This document shows positions 1 to 5,730 of a stretch of 8,167 nt of DNA, in pieces. Source of the DNA: Bacteroidota bacterium (lineage in GTDB: Bacteria > Bacteroidota > Bacteroidia > UBA7662 > CANHCV01); contig JAIYBD010000269.1 in the NCBI GenBank assembly GCA_027488715.1, positions 1 to 8,167 of the forward strand. Reading direction: 5' to 3'. The notes beneath the pieces were generated by a model, which did not search any database, was not told where the DNA came from, and saw only the letters and a program-made list of their open reading frames with translations. The position numbers and the translations under genes are program-made. The number at the start of each line of letters is the position of its first letter. The stretch's first letter is position 1.

Positions 1-1655
1 CAAAAAATAGCACCAAATCAATTTCTTTATCGGCTGAACAGCGCGATTTGTTCGACGATTATTTCTTTCAGGCCGAGGCCGCTCGACAGCGAAATCAAAT
101 GGCCGATGCGTACAAATGGTACGAAAAAGCCAGCGCGCTTCAACCCCAATCAGGAAATGCGTGGTACCAAATGGCGCGCATCTCTTTGGAAAATAACCAG
201 CTTCAACGAGCATGGGAGCAATCGCAAAAAGCCGTTCAGGCCGAGCCCACCAACTATTGGTTTTTGCATTTATATGCCCAACTTTCTACCCAAGGTCAAA
301 AAGTGGCCGTGGTGAAAGAGGCTTACGAAAAGCTCATCCAAATTAAACCCCAAGAAGCCACCAATTATTTGGAAATGGCCAATTATTTTGCCCAAAATGG
401 TCAGCCTAAATCGTCCATTGAATATTTGGATCGGTTGGAAAAAATCATCGGCCCCGATTTGGAAATTACTGAATTGAAAATGGAGTTGTACCGATCCCTT
501 CGCAAACCCGAAATGGCGCTGAAGGAGGCCCAAAAGTATCAGCAAACGTATCCCAATGAGCTTTCAGCAGCATTGGTGCTGATCAAAGCCTATCTCCAAA
601 ATAACCAACGAGAAAACGCAGAAAAAATCCTACTTTCTCAAGACCAATCTCGTTTCCAAGTTCAGCTTTTTTGGGCCGACCTTTATCGCAAAGACAACCG
701 GATCGAGGATCAATGGAAAGCCGTTGAAAAAGCCTTTCAAGATGATCGGATGGAGGTGACAGAGCAAGTGAGTATTTTGGCGCAAGAAATGATGTTTCGC
801 ACCACCGAATCAGACCGAGCTCGGTTGCTGAATTTGGCCGCAGAAGTTGTTCGTAAAAATCCGGAATCGGGAGCGGCCCACGCCTTGTTGGCCGATCTAT
901 ATACCCAAAAGGAAGACTGGAAAAAAGCGTCATTCCATCTGCATAAAGCCATAGAAAACCTCAAAGAGGGACAGAAAATGTTGCTTTGGCAACAATACCT
1001 CAACTGCGATATTCAGTTGCAGTCCTTTGATAGTTTAGTGGTTCATTCCCAACAGGCTATCGCTCAATATCCCAATCAGGCGTTGTTTTACTTTTTTCAG
1101 GGAGTAGGGCATTTGCAATTAAAACAATATGCTGAAGCCGTTTCTGCGTTGAAAAATGCGTTGGGCTTAACCACCGATGAAAAAGAGTTGAAGGCTGAAA
1201 TTTATCAGAATTTAGGAGAGGCGTATCAGGGATTGAAGAAATATTCCTCGTCCGACGACGCCTTCGAATCTTCGCTCAACCTGATGCCGGATAACGTTGG
1301 GTTAATGAACAATTACGCCTATTACCTTTCGCTTCGTAAAGAAAAACTCGACCGGGCCGAAGAAATGGCAAAAAAAGTAGTAGAGAAAGAGCCCAACCAA
1401 CCCTCGTACCTCGACACCTATGCTTGGATTTTGTTTTGCAAGGGAAAATTTGCCGAGGCACTTCCTATTCAACTGAAAGCCATTCAATTGGGGGGAGAAA
1501 GCAATGCAACACTTCTAGAGCACCTGGGAGATATTTACAGTGAATTGGGACAAAAAGAGAAAGCCATGGACCAATGGCGGAAAACTAAAACGTTGGGCGC
1601 TGATCGTCCGGAAATTTTAGAGAAAAAGTTAAGCGCCCAAAAATACATGGAATGA
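1..1655 (+). CDS. TPR-repeat protein, 5' end outside window
   Basis: The frame is open from the first complete codon at position 3 to the TGA at 1653-1655, giving 550 visible residues. A TTG at 48 could be read as a start, but the frame continues upstream without a stop and the residues before it (SLSAEQRD) run smoothly into the protein, so the true start and any signal peptide lie before the window. The protein is a chain of helical tetratricopeptide repeats, for example AYKWYEKA then AWYQMARISLENNQ near the visible N terminus, and LGEAYQGLKKY, NNYAYYLSL, LDTYAWILFCKGKF and LGDIYSELGQKEKA near the C terminus. TPR arrays bind other proteins; no enzymatic motif is seen. In many Bacteroidota a TPR protein stands directly before DUF4292 and an EnvC-like gene, as here, and such proteins are usually exported or lipid-anchored. 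The stop overlaps the next start (ATGA), so translation is probably coupled. The TPR call is firm; the partner is unknown. Confidence 0.93.
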   Translation, partial: KNSTKSISLSAEQRDLFDDYFFQAEAARQRNQMADAYKWYEKASALQPQSGNAWYQMARISLENNQLQRAWEQSQKAVQAEPTNYWFLHLYAQLSTQGQKVAVVKEAYEKLIQIKPQEATNYLEMANYFAQNGQPKSSIEYLDRLEKIIGPDLEITELKMELYRSLRKPEMALKEAQKYQQTYPNELSAALVLIKAYLQNNQRENAEKILLSQDQSRFQVQLFWADLYRKDNRIEDQWKAVEKAFQDDRMEVTEQVSILAQEMMFRTTESDRARLLNLAAEVVRKNPESGAAHALLADLYTQKEDWKKASFHLHKAIENLKEGQKMLLWQQYLNCDIQLQSFDSLVVHSQQAIAQYPNQALFYFFQGVGHLQLKQYAEAVSALKNALGLTTDEKELKAEIYQNLGEAYQGLKKYSSSDDAFESSLNLMPDNVGLMNNYAYYLSLRKEKLDRAEEMAKKVVEKEPNQPSYLDTYAWILFCKGKFAEALPIQLKAIQLGGESNATLLEHLGDIYSELGQKEKAMDQWRKTKTLGADRPEILEKKLSAQKYME

Positions 1656-2434
1656 TGAAGGTTTTTTTTGGTGCATTGGTGTTTATTCTTTTGTCTTCGC
1701 TTGGAAAAAAAGCGGAAGCTCAACCCATTTCCAATGGAGAATTGAGGTGGTTGGATATGGTTCGCGACTCGCGGGCTGATTCTGTTTCGTTTCAGTATGT
1801 TCAGCTTTCAGGGGAGATTTCGCTTCAGTTAGGCGGTTCCATGCAATCGGCCCAAATGGTGATTCGCATGAAAAATGATTCGTGTATTTGGGCTACCGTT
1901 CGGGTATTGGGCTTGGAGGCTATTCGAGGAATGGTTACCCGTGACAGTGTTTGGGTGATCAATCGGTTGAAAAAAACGTATTCGGTGCGCTCCATTTCAG
2001 AGTTTACGCAATCCTTGGGCATCGAAGCGCGGTTGTTTGCGCTTCAACAACAGTTATTCGGCCGTTTGTCGGAACTCCCCAGTTTTCTTACCTACCAAAG
2101 TGTTTCAAAACCCGACTCTAATCAAACGGAATATCGAGGAAAATTCTCCTATAAAATGGCGGATTCAACCGTTCAAAAGTCGGTTGCTTTGGTGGCCAAT
2201 GATTCGTTGCAATGGCAAAACATTCGGGTTCAACAAGATTCTTCTCTTTTTGTGTTGAGTTATAAAAACTATCAAAAACAAGCCGAAGGAGAATTCCCTT
2301 GGAAAATAGAAGCGAGAAAAAACGAAGAGTTTGAGCCGCTATTTCAACTCATTTACACCAAAATTGAATTCAAAAACTTCGAAACATTTCCCTTCAAAAT
2401 TCCTGAGTCGTACCTTCGTGTTGATGAACGCTAA
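1652..2434 (+). CDS. Exported DUF4292 protein, LolA/LolB-like candidate
   Basis: This is a 260-residue protein. It starts at ATG 1652, overlapping the previous stop by 4 bases; a second ATG at 1655 would shorten it by one residue. Residues 1-23 look like a Sec signal peptide: Lys3, a hydrophobic core at about 5-17, and an AEA site before Gln24. The rest is beta-rich, with the pattern LSGEISLQLGG, MVIRMKNDSCIWATV and DSVWVINRLKKTYSV typical of DUF4292, a family found in Bacteroidota. Its short strands resemble the LolA/LolB lipoprotein-carrier fold; that likeness, and any role in lipoprotein or lipid handling, is inference. Homologues that I know of are often lipoproteins, but no lipobox cysteine is present near this N terminus, so the protein should be soluble in the periplasm if the signal is cleaved. 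It lies between TPR and EnvC-like genes in one operon, and its last 11 bases overlap the next gene. Confidence 0.85.
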   Translation: MMKVFFGALVFILLSSLGKKAEAQPISNGELRWLDMVRDSRADSVSFQYVQLSGEISLQLGGSMQSAQMVIRMKNDSCIWATVRVLGLEAIRGMVTRDSVWVINRLKKTYSVRSISEFTQSLGIEARLFALQQQLFGRLSELPSFLTYQSVSKPDSNQTEYRGKFSYKMADSTVQKSVALVANDSLQWQNIRVQQDSSLFVLSYKNYQKQAEGEFPWKIEARKNEEFEPLFQLIYTKIEFKNFETFPFKIPESYLRVDER

Positions 2435-3662
2435 ACGATTTGGTTGGATTTTGGTAGCATGCCTTTGGGGTGCTACGGCCTTGTGGTCTCAATCTAAACC
2501 CGATCGCACCCAATTGGAGCGTGAGCGTGCGAGACTTACCAAAGAAATTCGCGAAACCGAAAAGCGCATCAAAGAAATTTCTTCCCAAAAAAAGAAATCC
2601 GTAGCTGAGTTGGAAGAATTGAAGAAGAAAATTTCCATTCGCGAGCAATTAATTCAAAATATCTCCCAGGACGTGTATTTGCTGAATGGCCAAATCGGTG
2701 ATTTGCAAAAGGCGATTTTGGACTTAGAACGCGACCTTTCGGCCTTGAAAAAGCAATATTCCGACATGCTTCGGTGGGCGTATAAGAACCGAAATAGCGT
2801 GCAAAATGCCCTGTTTGTTGTTTCAGCTTCCGATTTTAATCAAGCCTACAAAAGGTACAAATATTTAGGGCAATACCAGAATTATCGCGAGCAACAATAC
2901 CACGAAATTGTGGCCACCAAGCGGTTGTTGGAGCAAAAAGTGTTGGAGTTGAACGGTCGATTGAACGAGAAAAGCAACTTATTGGTGGAAGAAAGTAGCC
3001 AAAAAGCGCAGCTTCAATCTGAATCTGTGGAGAAGAAAGAAATGTTGGTGACCTTGCAAGAGGGGGAAAAGGATTTAAGGGAAAAACTACAAAAGCAAGT
3101 GGCCTCACGTGAGAAATTAAATCGGGCCATCGAGAGTTTAATTCGTGCAGAGATTGAAGAGGCCCGAAGAAAAGCTGCCGCGGCCAACAAACCAGCTCCT
3201 ACAAGCGATCGGGAAGCCCTTGCAGCAACTCCGGAAGCCTTGAAGTTATCCAGCGATTTTGCTTCCAATCGCGGCGGATTGCCATGGCCGGTTGGGCAAG
3301 GAAACATTGTTTCACGTTATGGAACGCACCCTCACCCCGTTTTGGACAATGTTCAAATTTCGAACAACGGAATCGATATTAAAACCAATCCCGGTGCTTT
3401 GGTGAAAGCCGTGTTCTCCGGTACCGTTACCGCGGTTTTCAATATCCGAGGTCTTCAAAACATGGTGATTGTTCGCCACGGGCAATATTGTACAGTTTAT
3501 GCCCACATCGATCAAGTATCGGTAAATAAAGGCGATAAAGTTAAAGGGGGGCAATCGTTAGGAACCGTATTTACCGACCCTGAAGATCAAAAAACTGAGG
3601 TGCATTTTGAATTATGGAATGGATTTAATAAAATGGATCCTGAACCTTGGTTGAAACGATAA
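2424..3662 (+). CDS. EnvC-like coiled-coil protein with degenerate LytM (M23) domain
   Basis: I place the start at ATG 2424, giving 412 residues. The frame is open from 2331, but the extra residues lie inside the DUF4292 gene and would hide a good signal peptide (MNAKRFGWILVACLWG, ending near WSQS). Residues of about 24-253 form a long coiled coil rich in Glu, Lys, Leu and Gln. A low-complexity Ala/Pro linker follows, then a LytM/M23 fold at about 287-412. In active M23 enzymes the zinc and catalytic residues lie in HxxxD, an internal His, and HxH. Here the first motif reads NNGID (Asn314 replaces His; Asp318 kept), His361 is kept in YAHID, and the last reads EVHFE (Glu392 replaces the first His; His394 kept). 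Such loss is the hallmark of EnvC-type factors, which activate cell-wall amidases at division sites rather than cut peptidoglycan. An inactive activator is therefore more likely than an endopeptidase. The partner amidase is not in the window. Confidence 0.9.
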   Translation: MNAKRFGWILVACLWGATALWSQSKPDRTQLERERARLTKEIRETEKRIKEISSQKKKSVAELEELKKKISIREQLIQNISQDVYLLNGQIGDLQKAILDLERDLSALKKQYSDMLRWAYKNRNSVQNALFVVSASDFNQAYKRYKYLGQYQNYREQQYHEIVATKRLLEQKVLELNGRLNEKSNLLVEESSQKAQLQSESVEKKEMLVTLQEGEKDLREKLQKQVASREKLNRAIESLIRAEIEEARRKAAAANKPAPTSDREALAATPEALKLSSDFASNRGGLPWPVGQGNIVSRYGTHPHPVLDNVQISNNGIDIKTNPGALVKAVFSGTVTAVFNIRGLQNMVIVRHGQYCTVYAHIDQVSVNKGDKVKGGQSLGTVFTDPEDQKTEVHFELWNGFNKMDPEPWLKR

Positions 3663-3666
3663 GGGT

Positions 3667-5010
3667 ATGGAAGAAGCTCCTGTACGAGGATTAAAGAAAG
3701 TTCTCATCATTACATATTACTGGCCACCTGCTGGAGGTGGGGGCGTTCAACGTTGGTTGAAGTTCACGAAATATCTTCGAGAGCACGGAATAGAGCCCAT
3801 TATTTTTACGGCCCGTGGCGGGGAAGTCCCTGTGATTGATGCCAGTTTGGAAAAAGAAATTCCTGCCGGTGTTCGCGTCATTCGTCATCCCATTTGGGAG
3901 CCTTATTCCTTTTACAAAAAGTTGTTGGGGAAAAAGAAGAACGAACGGGTTTATTCAGGATTTATTCAAGATCAAAAAGCAAGCGGATGGAAACAAAAAG
4001 CGAGTGTTTTCATTCGGGGTAATTTCTTTATTCCCGATGCGCGCATGTTTTGGATTAGCCCATCGGTGAAGTTTTTAAAAAGATGGTTGAAGGATTATTC
4101 GGTTGATGCCATCATTTCAACGGGACCACCGCATTCCACCCACCGCATTGCTTTGCAGCTCAAAAGAGCAACGGGCCTTCCGTGGGTGGCCGACTTTCGT
4201 GATCCGTGGACCCAAATCGATTTTTACGATCAGTTGCATTTGACCAAATGGGCCGATGCCCGTCACAAAAAAATGGAGAAAGAGGTATTAACCGAGGCGG
4301 ATGCCGTGGTGACCGTTTCTCCAAGTTGGGCCAAAGGCTTGGAATCGTTGGTCGATCGGAAAGTGGAGGTGGTGAACAACGGATTTGATCCGGAGGATTT
4401 TGATCGGGTTGCCGAGGTGGGATTGTCGCATTTTTCCATTTGCCACGTAGGAAGCATGAACGCCGATCGCAATCCTCTTGCTTTGTGGGATGCGTTACAT
4501 CAGTTGGTTCGGGAAGACGAGCGTTTCCATCGTTTACTAAAAGTACGGTTGATTGGTCAGGTGGATTTGGCGATTGAGCAATCCATCCAAGAACGCGAAT
4601 TGAATCAATATGTAGAAAAGGTAGCTTTCATGGCGCATGCTGAAATTCCAGCTCAGTTGAAGCAATCGGCGGTATTGTTATTACCGGTAAATAAAACTCC
4701 GAATATGGATGGGGTTGTACCTGGAAAGTTGTACGAATACCTTGCGGCAAAGCGTCCGGTGTTGGTGATTGGTCCGCCCCAAGGCGACACTGCCAATATT
4801 GTTGAAGCGGCCGGGGCGGGAAAGATTTTCGATTATTCGGACGTTCATAACCTAAAACAACAGTTGATCGCTTGGATGAATCAATACGAATCGGGAGCCT
4901 TATCGGTGAATCCGGAAGAAATTAACCGGTATTCCCGAAAATATTTGGCAGGAAAATTTGCCGAGGTGGTTTTGGGGGCTATTGATAATCAGCGTGTTAT
5001 GGCAAAGTGA
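3667..5010 (+). CDS. GT4-type glycosyltransferase
   Basis: This 447-residue protein starts 4 bases after the stop of the EnvC-like gene. It has the two-domain GT-B layout of family 4 transferases. The N-terminal Rossmann half opens with KKVLIITYYWPPAGGGGVQR (residues 10-29), whose glycine-rich turn is typical of the acceptor side, and includes ADFRDPW at 175-181. The C-terminal half starts near residue 250 with HVGSM and holds the donor-binding stretch GKLYEYLAAKRP at 353-364, where Glu357 matches the conserved acid of this family. No signal peptide or membrane segment is seen, so it should act at the cytoplasmic face of the inner membrane. The donor and acceptor cannot be read from the sequence; a role in polysaccharide or lipopolysaccharide synthesis is inferred from the family and the envelope-related operon. 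The start may lie a few residues downstream, since relatives tend to begin close to the KKVLIITYYWPP stretch. Its TGA stop forms part of the terminator stem. Confidence 0.88.
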   Translation: MEEAPVRGLKKVLIITYYWPPAGGGGVQRWLKFTKYLREHGIEPIIFTARGGEVPVIDASLEKEIPAGVRVIRHPIWEPYSFYKKLLGKKKNERVYSGFIQDQKASGWKQKASVFIRGNFFIPDARMFWISPSVKFLKRWLKDYSVDAIISTGPPHSTHRIALQLKRATGLPWVADFRDPWTQIDFYDQLHLTKWADARHKKMEKEVLTEADAVVTVSPSWAKGLESLVDRKVEVVNNGFDPEDFDRVAEVGLSHFSICHVGSMNADRNPLALWDALHQLVREDERFHRLLKVRLIGQVDLAIEQSIQERELNQYVEKVAFMAHAEIPAQLKQSAVLLLPVNKTPNMDGVVPGKLYEYLAAKRPVLVIGPPQGDTANIVEAAGAGKIFDYSDVHNLKQQLIAWMNQYESGALSVNPEEINRYSRKYLAGKFAEVVLGAIDNQRVMAK

Positions 5011-5041
5011 AAAAAAATTAAACTTTTTTTTCACTTTTTTT
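5004..5041 (+). terminator. A/T-rich hairpin terminator of the envelope operon
   Basis: A perfect 14-bp inverted repeat, AAAGTG plus eight A (5004-5017) against eight T plus CACTTT (5024-5037), surrounds the six-base loop TTAAAC and is followed by more T residues to 5041. It includes the glycosyltransferase stop codon (5008-5010). Only two G-C pairs are present, so folding is weaker than in a classical terminator. The long A and T tracts are nearly symmetrical, but the minus strand has no convergent gene here. Confidence 0.65.
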
Positions 5042-5054
5042 CGAGATGTTGGGT

Positions 5055-5062
5055 TACCTTTG
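5055..5062 (+). promoter_or_regulatory. Promoter -7 element (TACCTTTG) of the small lipoprotein gene
   Basis: TACCTTTG matches the TAnnTTTG -7 consensus of the Bacteroidota primary sigma factor. The -33 element is weak: TTTC at 5029-5032, 22 bases upstream, lies inside the right arm of the preceding terminator. Transcription should begin near 5067-5070, giving a leader of about 37-40 bases that is AT-rich and without a Shine-Dalgarno sequence. Confidence 0.65.
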
Positions 5063-5106
5063 AGGCCGTTAAGAATAAACAACGTAAACTTTAAAACACA
5101 TTTACA

Positions 5107-5331
5107 ATGAAAGCAATTCGCAATTTCGCAATCATCGCTGCTATGGCTTCTTTCGTAGTTGCTTGCGGTGGTAAAAAAGAAGAAGCTACTGAAGCTACAA
5201 CTGATTCAGATGCTACTGAAATGCAAGCTGAAGAAGCAGCTCCTGCTACTGATTCTATGGCTACTGATTCTACAGCTGCTCCTGCTGCTGAAGCTGCTCC
5301 TGCTGCTGAAGCTCCTGCTGCTGCTCACTAA
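5107..5331 (+). CDS. Small Ala/Glu-rich lipoprotein
   Basis: This encodes 74 residues and begins with a lipoprotein signal peptide: Lys2 and Arg5, a hydrophobic core, and the lipobox VVAC with Cys20. The mature part of about 55 residues is low-complexity and probably unstructured, rich in Ala, Glu, Asp, Thr, Ser and Pro, with the hexapeptide AAPAAE twice in tandem (57-68). Directly after the cysteine comes GGKKEE, which resembles the Lys plus two acidic residues of the lipoprotein export signal described in Capnocytophaga; surface display is therefore possible but unproven. Codon use is strongly biased: 23 of 26 Ala codons are GCT, all four Pro are CCT and all eight Glu are GAA, whereas the neighbouring operon uses GCC, GCG and GAG freely. 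With its own promoter and a strong terminator, this suggests a highly expressed single gene. I do not recognise a family and assign no function. Confidence 0.87.
   Translation: MKAIRNFAIIAAMASFVVACGGKKEEATEATTDSDATEMQAEEAAPATDSMATDSTAAPAAEAAPAAEAPAAAH
5275..5310 (+). repeat. Two exact tandem copies of an 18-bp unit inside the lipoprotein gene
   Basis: GCTGCTCCTGCTGCTGAA occurs at 5275-5292 and again at 5293-5310, followed by a partial copy beginning GCTCCTGCTGCT. The unit is a multiple of three, so changes in copy number would lengthen or shorten the Ala/Pro tail without a frameshift. Confidence 0.9.
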
Positions 5332-5356
5332 TCAGTTATCACTGAAAAGAAAAGAA

Positions 5357-5381
5357 GGTCTCCCGTGGAGGCCTTTTTTTT
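5357..5381 (+). terminator. Intrinsic terminator of the small lipoprotein gene
   Basis: GGTCTCC (5357-5363) pairs with GGAGGCC (5367-5373) over a CGT loop, with one G-T pair, and eight T follow at 5374-5381. A-rich bases upstream can pair with the T run to extend the stem. It lies 25 bases after the stop codon and is a classical strong rho-independent terminator. Confidence 0.92.
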
Positions 5382-5561
5382 GTGCCTTGGTTTTTATTGA
5401 AATGGACTTTTTAAAAGCTGAAAATAGGATTACCAACAACCCATCTTTTGGTTTTTTTGAAATTAGAATATGATTTTAAGGGAATAACACCAAGAAATGT
5501 TTTTTCGATTGAAGAAAAATTTTCCTTTCGACTTCTTTCCCGTCTACGCCCTTAACCGATG
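5382..5561. other. Gene-free AT-rich spacer
   Basis: I see no convincing coding frame or RNA gene between the lipoprotein terminator and the tRNA promoter. The frame open through 5159-5473 is the shifted shadow of the GCT-rich gene and reads as poly-leucine. A weak hairpin (ACCAA at 5432-5436 with TTGGT at 5448-5452, then T residues) might act as a backup terminator but is poor. Confidence 0.55.
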
Positions 5562-5569
5562 TATCTTTG
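5562..5569 (+). promoter_or_regulatory. Promoter -7 element (TATCTTTG) upstream of tRNA-Arg
   Basis: TATCTTTG is an exact TAnnTTTG match. A TTTC at 5536-5539 lies 22 bases upstream and could serve as a degenerate -33 element. Transcription would start near 5575, giving a precursor leader of about 55 bases before the tRNA, most of it taken up by the hairpin at 5577-5614. Confidence 0.65.
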
Positions 5570-5576
5570 TAGGGTC

Positions 5577-5614
5577 ATACCACAATTTCTTGATTTTTTG
5601 ATCAAGGATGGTAT
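5577..5614 (+). other. Two-part hairpin in the tRNA-Arg leader
   Basis: An outer stem ATACCA (5577-5582) with TGGTAT (5609-5614) encloses an inner stem CTTGAT (5589-5594) with ATCAAG (5601-5606). The two are separated by an internal loop of six bases on the left and two on the right, and the hexaloop is TTTTTG. All twelve pairs are Watson-Crick. It begins almost exactly at the predicted transcription start and ends 15 bases before the tRNA. It may protect or present the precursor 5' end, or mark a short RNA. It does not look like an intrinsic terminator because no uninterrupted T tract follows. Confidence 0.5.
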
Positions 5615-5629
5615 TCTCTTTTGAAAAAT

Positions 5630-5701
5630 GGCCCTGTAGTTCAACGGATAGAACAAGCGTTTCCTAAACGTTAGATATGGGTTCGATTCCCGTCGGGGCT
5701 A
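5630..5701 (+). tRNA. tRNA-Arg (anticodon CCU, reads AGG)
   Basis: A full 72-base cloverleaf can be folded. Acceptor GGCCCTG (5630-5636) pairs with CGGGGCT (5694-5700), with G1-U72 and U6-G67 wobbles. The D stem is GTTC/GAAC. The anticodon stem AGCGT/ACGTT carries the loop TTCCTAA with anticodon CCT at 5663-5665. The variable loop is AGAT. The T stem ATGGG/CCCGT holds the loop TTCGATT. The discriminator is A5701. CCA is not encoded: the bases after the discriminator are C and then T residues. An ATG at 5677 belongs to the T arm and is not a protein start. Confidence 0.95.
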
Positions 5702-5718
5702 CTTTTTTCTTTTTCCCG

Positions 5719-5726
5719 TATCTTTC
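5719..5726 (+). promoter_or_regulatory. Possible -7 element (TATCTTTC) next to the C26 start
   Basis: TATCTTTC differs from TAnnTTTG only at its last base and ends 4 bases before the ATG at 5731, so any transcript would be leaderless or nearly so. No TTTG-like -33 element is found at the right distance, which would fall inside the tRNA 3' end. The gene may instead be read through from the tRNA promoter. Confidence 0.3.
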
Positions 5727-5730
5727 AGAA

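Noticed and set aside
48..1655. TPR gene starting at TTG 48
   Set aside because: The frame is open to the window edge and the residues before the TTG are protein-like, so the gene is cut by the window rather than starting there.
2331..2423. N-terminal extension of the EnvC-like protein
   Set aside because: It lies inside the DUF4292 gene in another frame, is not hydrophobic, and would bury the signal peptide that begins at 2424.
2836..3554. Minus-strand coding frames opposite the EnvC-like gene
   Set aside because: They are short, overlap the whole of a well-supported gene, show no recognisable domain and lack promoters.
5432..5458. Second intrinsic terminator after the lipoprotein gene
   Set aside because: The stem has only five pairs with an 11-base loop, and a much stronger terminator already lies at 5357-5381.
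5159..5473. Leucine-rich protein in another frame over the lipoprotein gene
   Set aside because: Poly-leucine is the shifted reading of GCT/CCT repeats, and the frame crosses a strong terminator.
5677..5730. Longer C26 protein starting at ATG 5677
   Set aside because: The ATG is in the T stem of tRNA-Arg; starting at 5731 gives a clean signal peptide.
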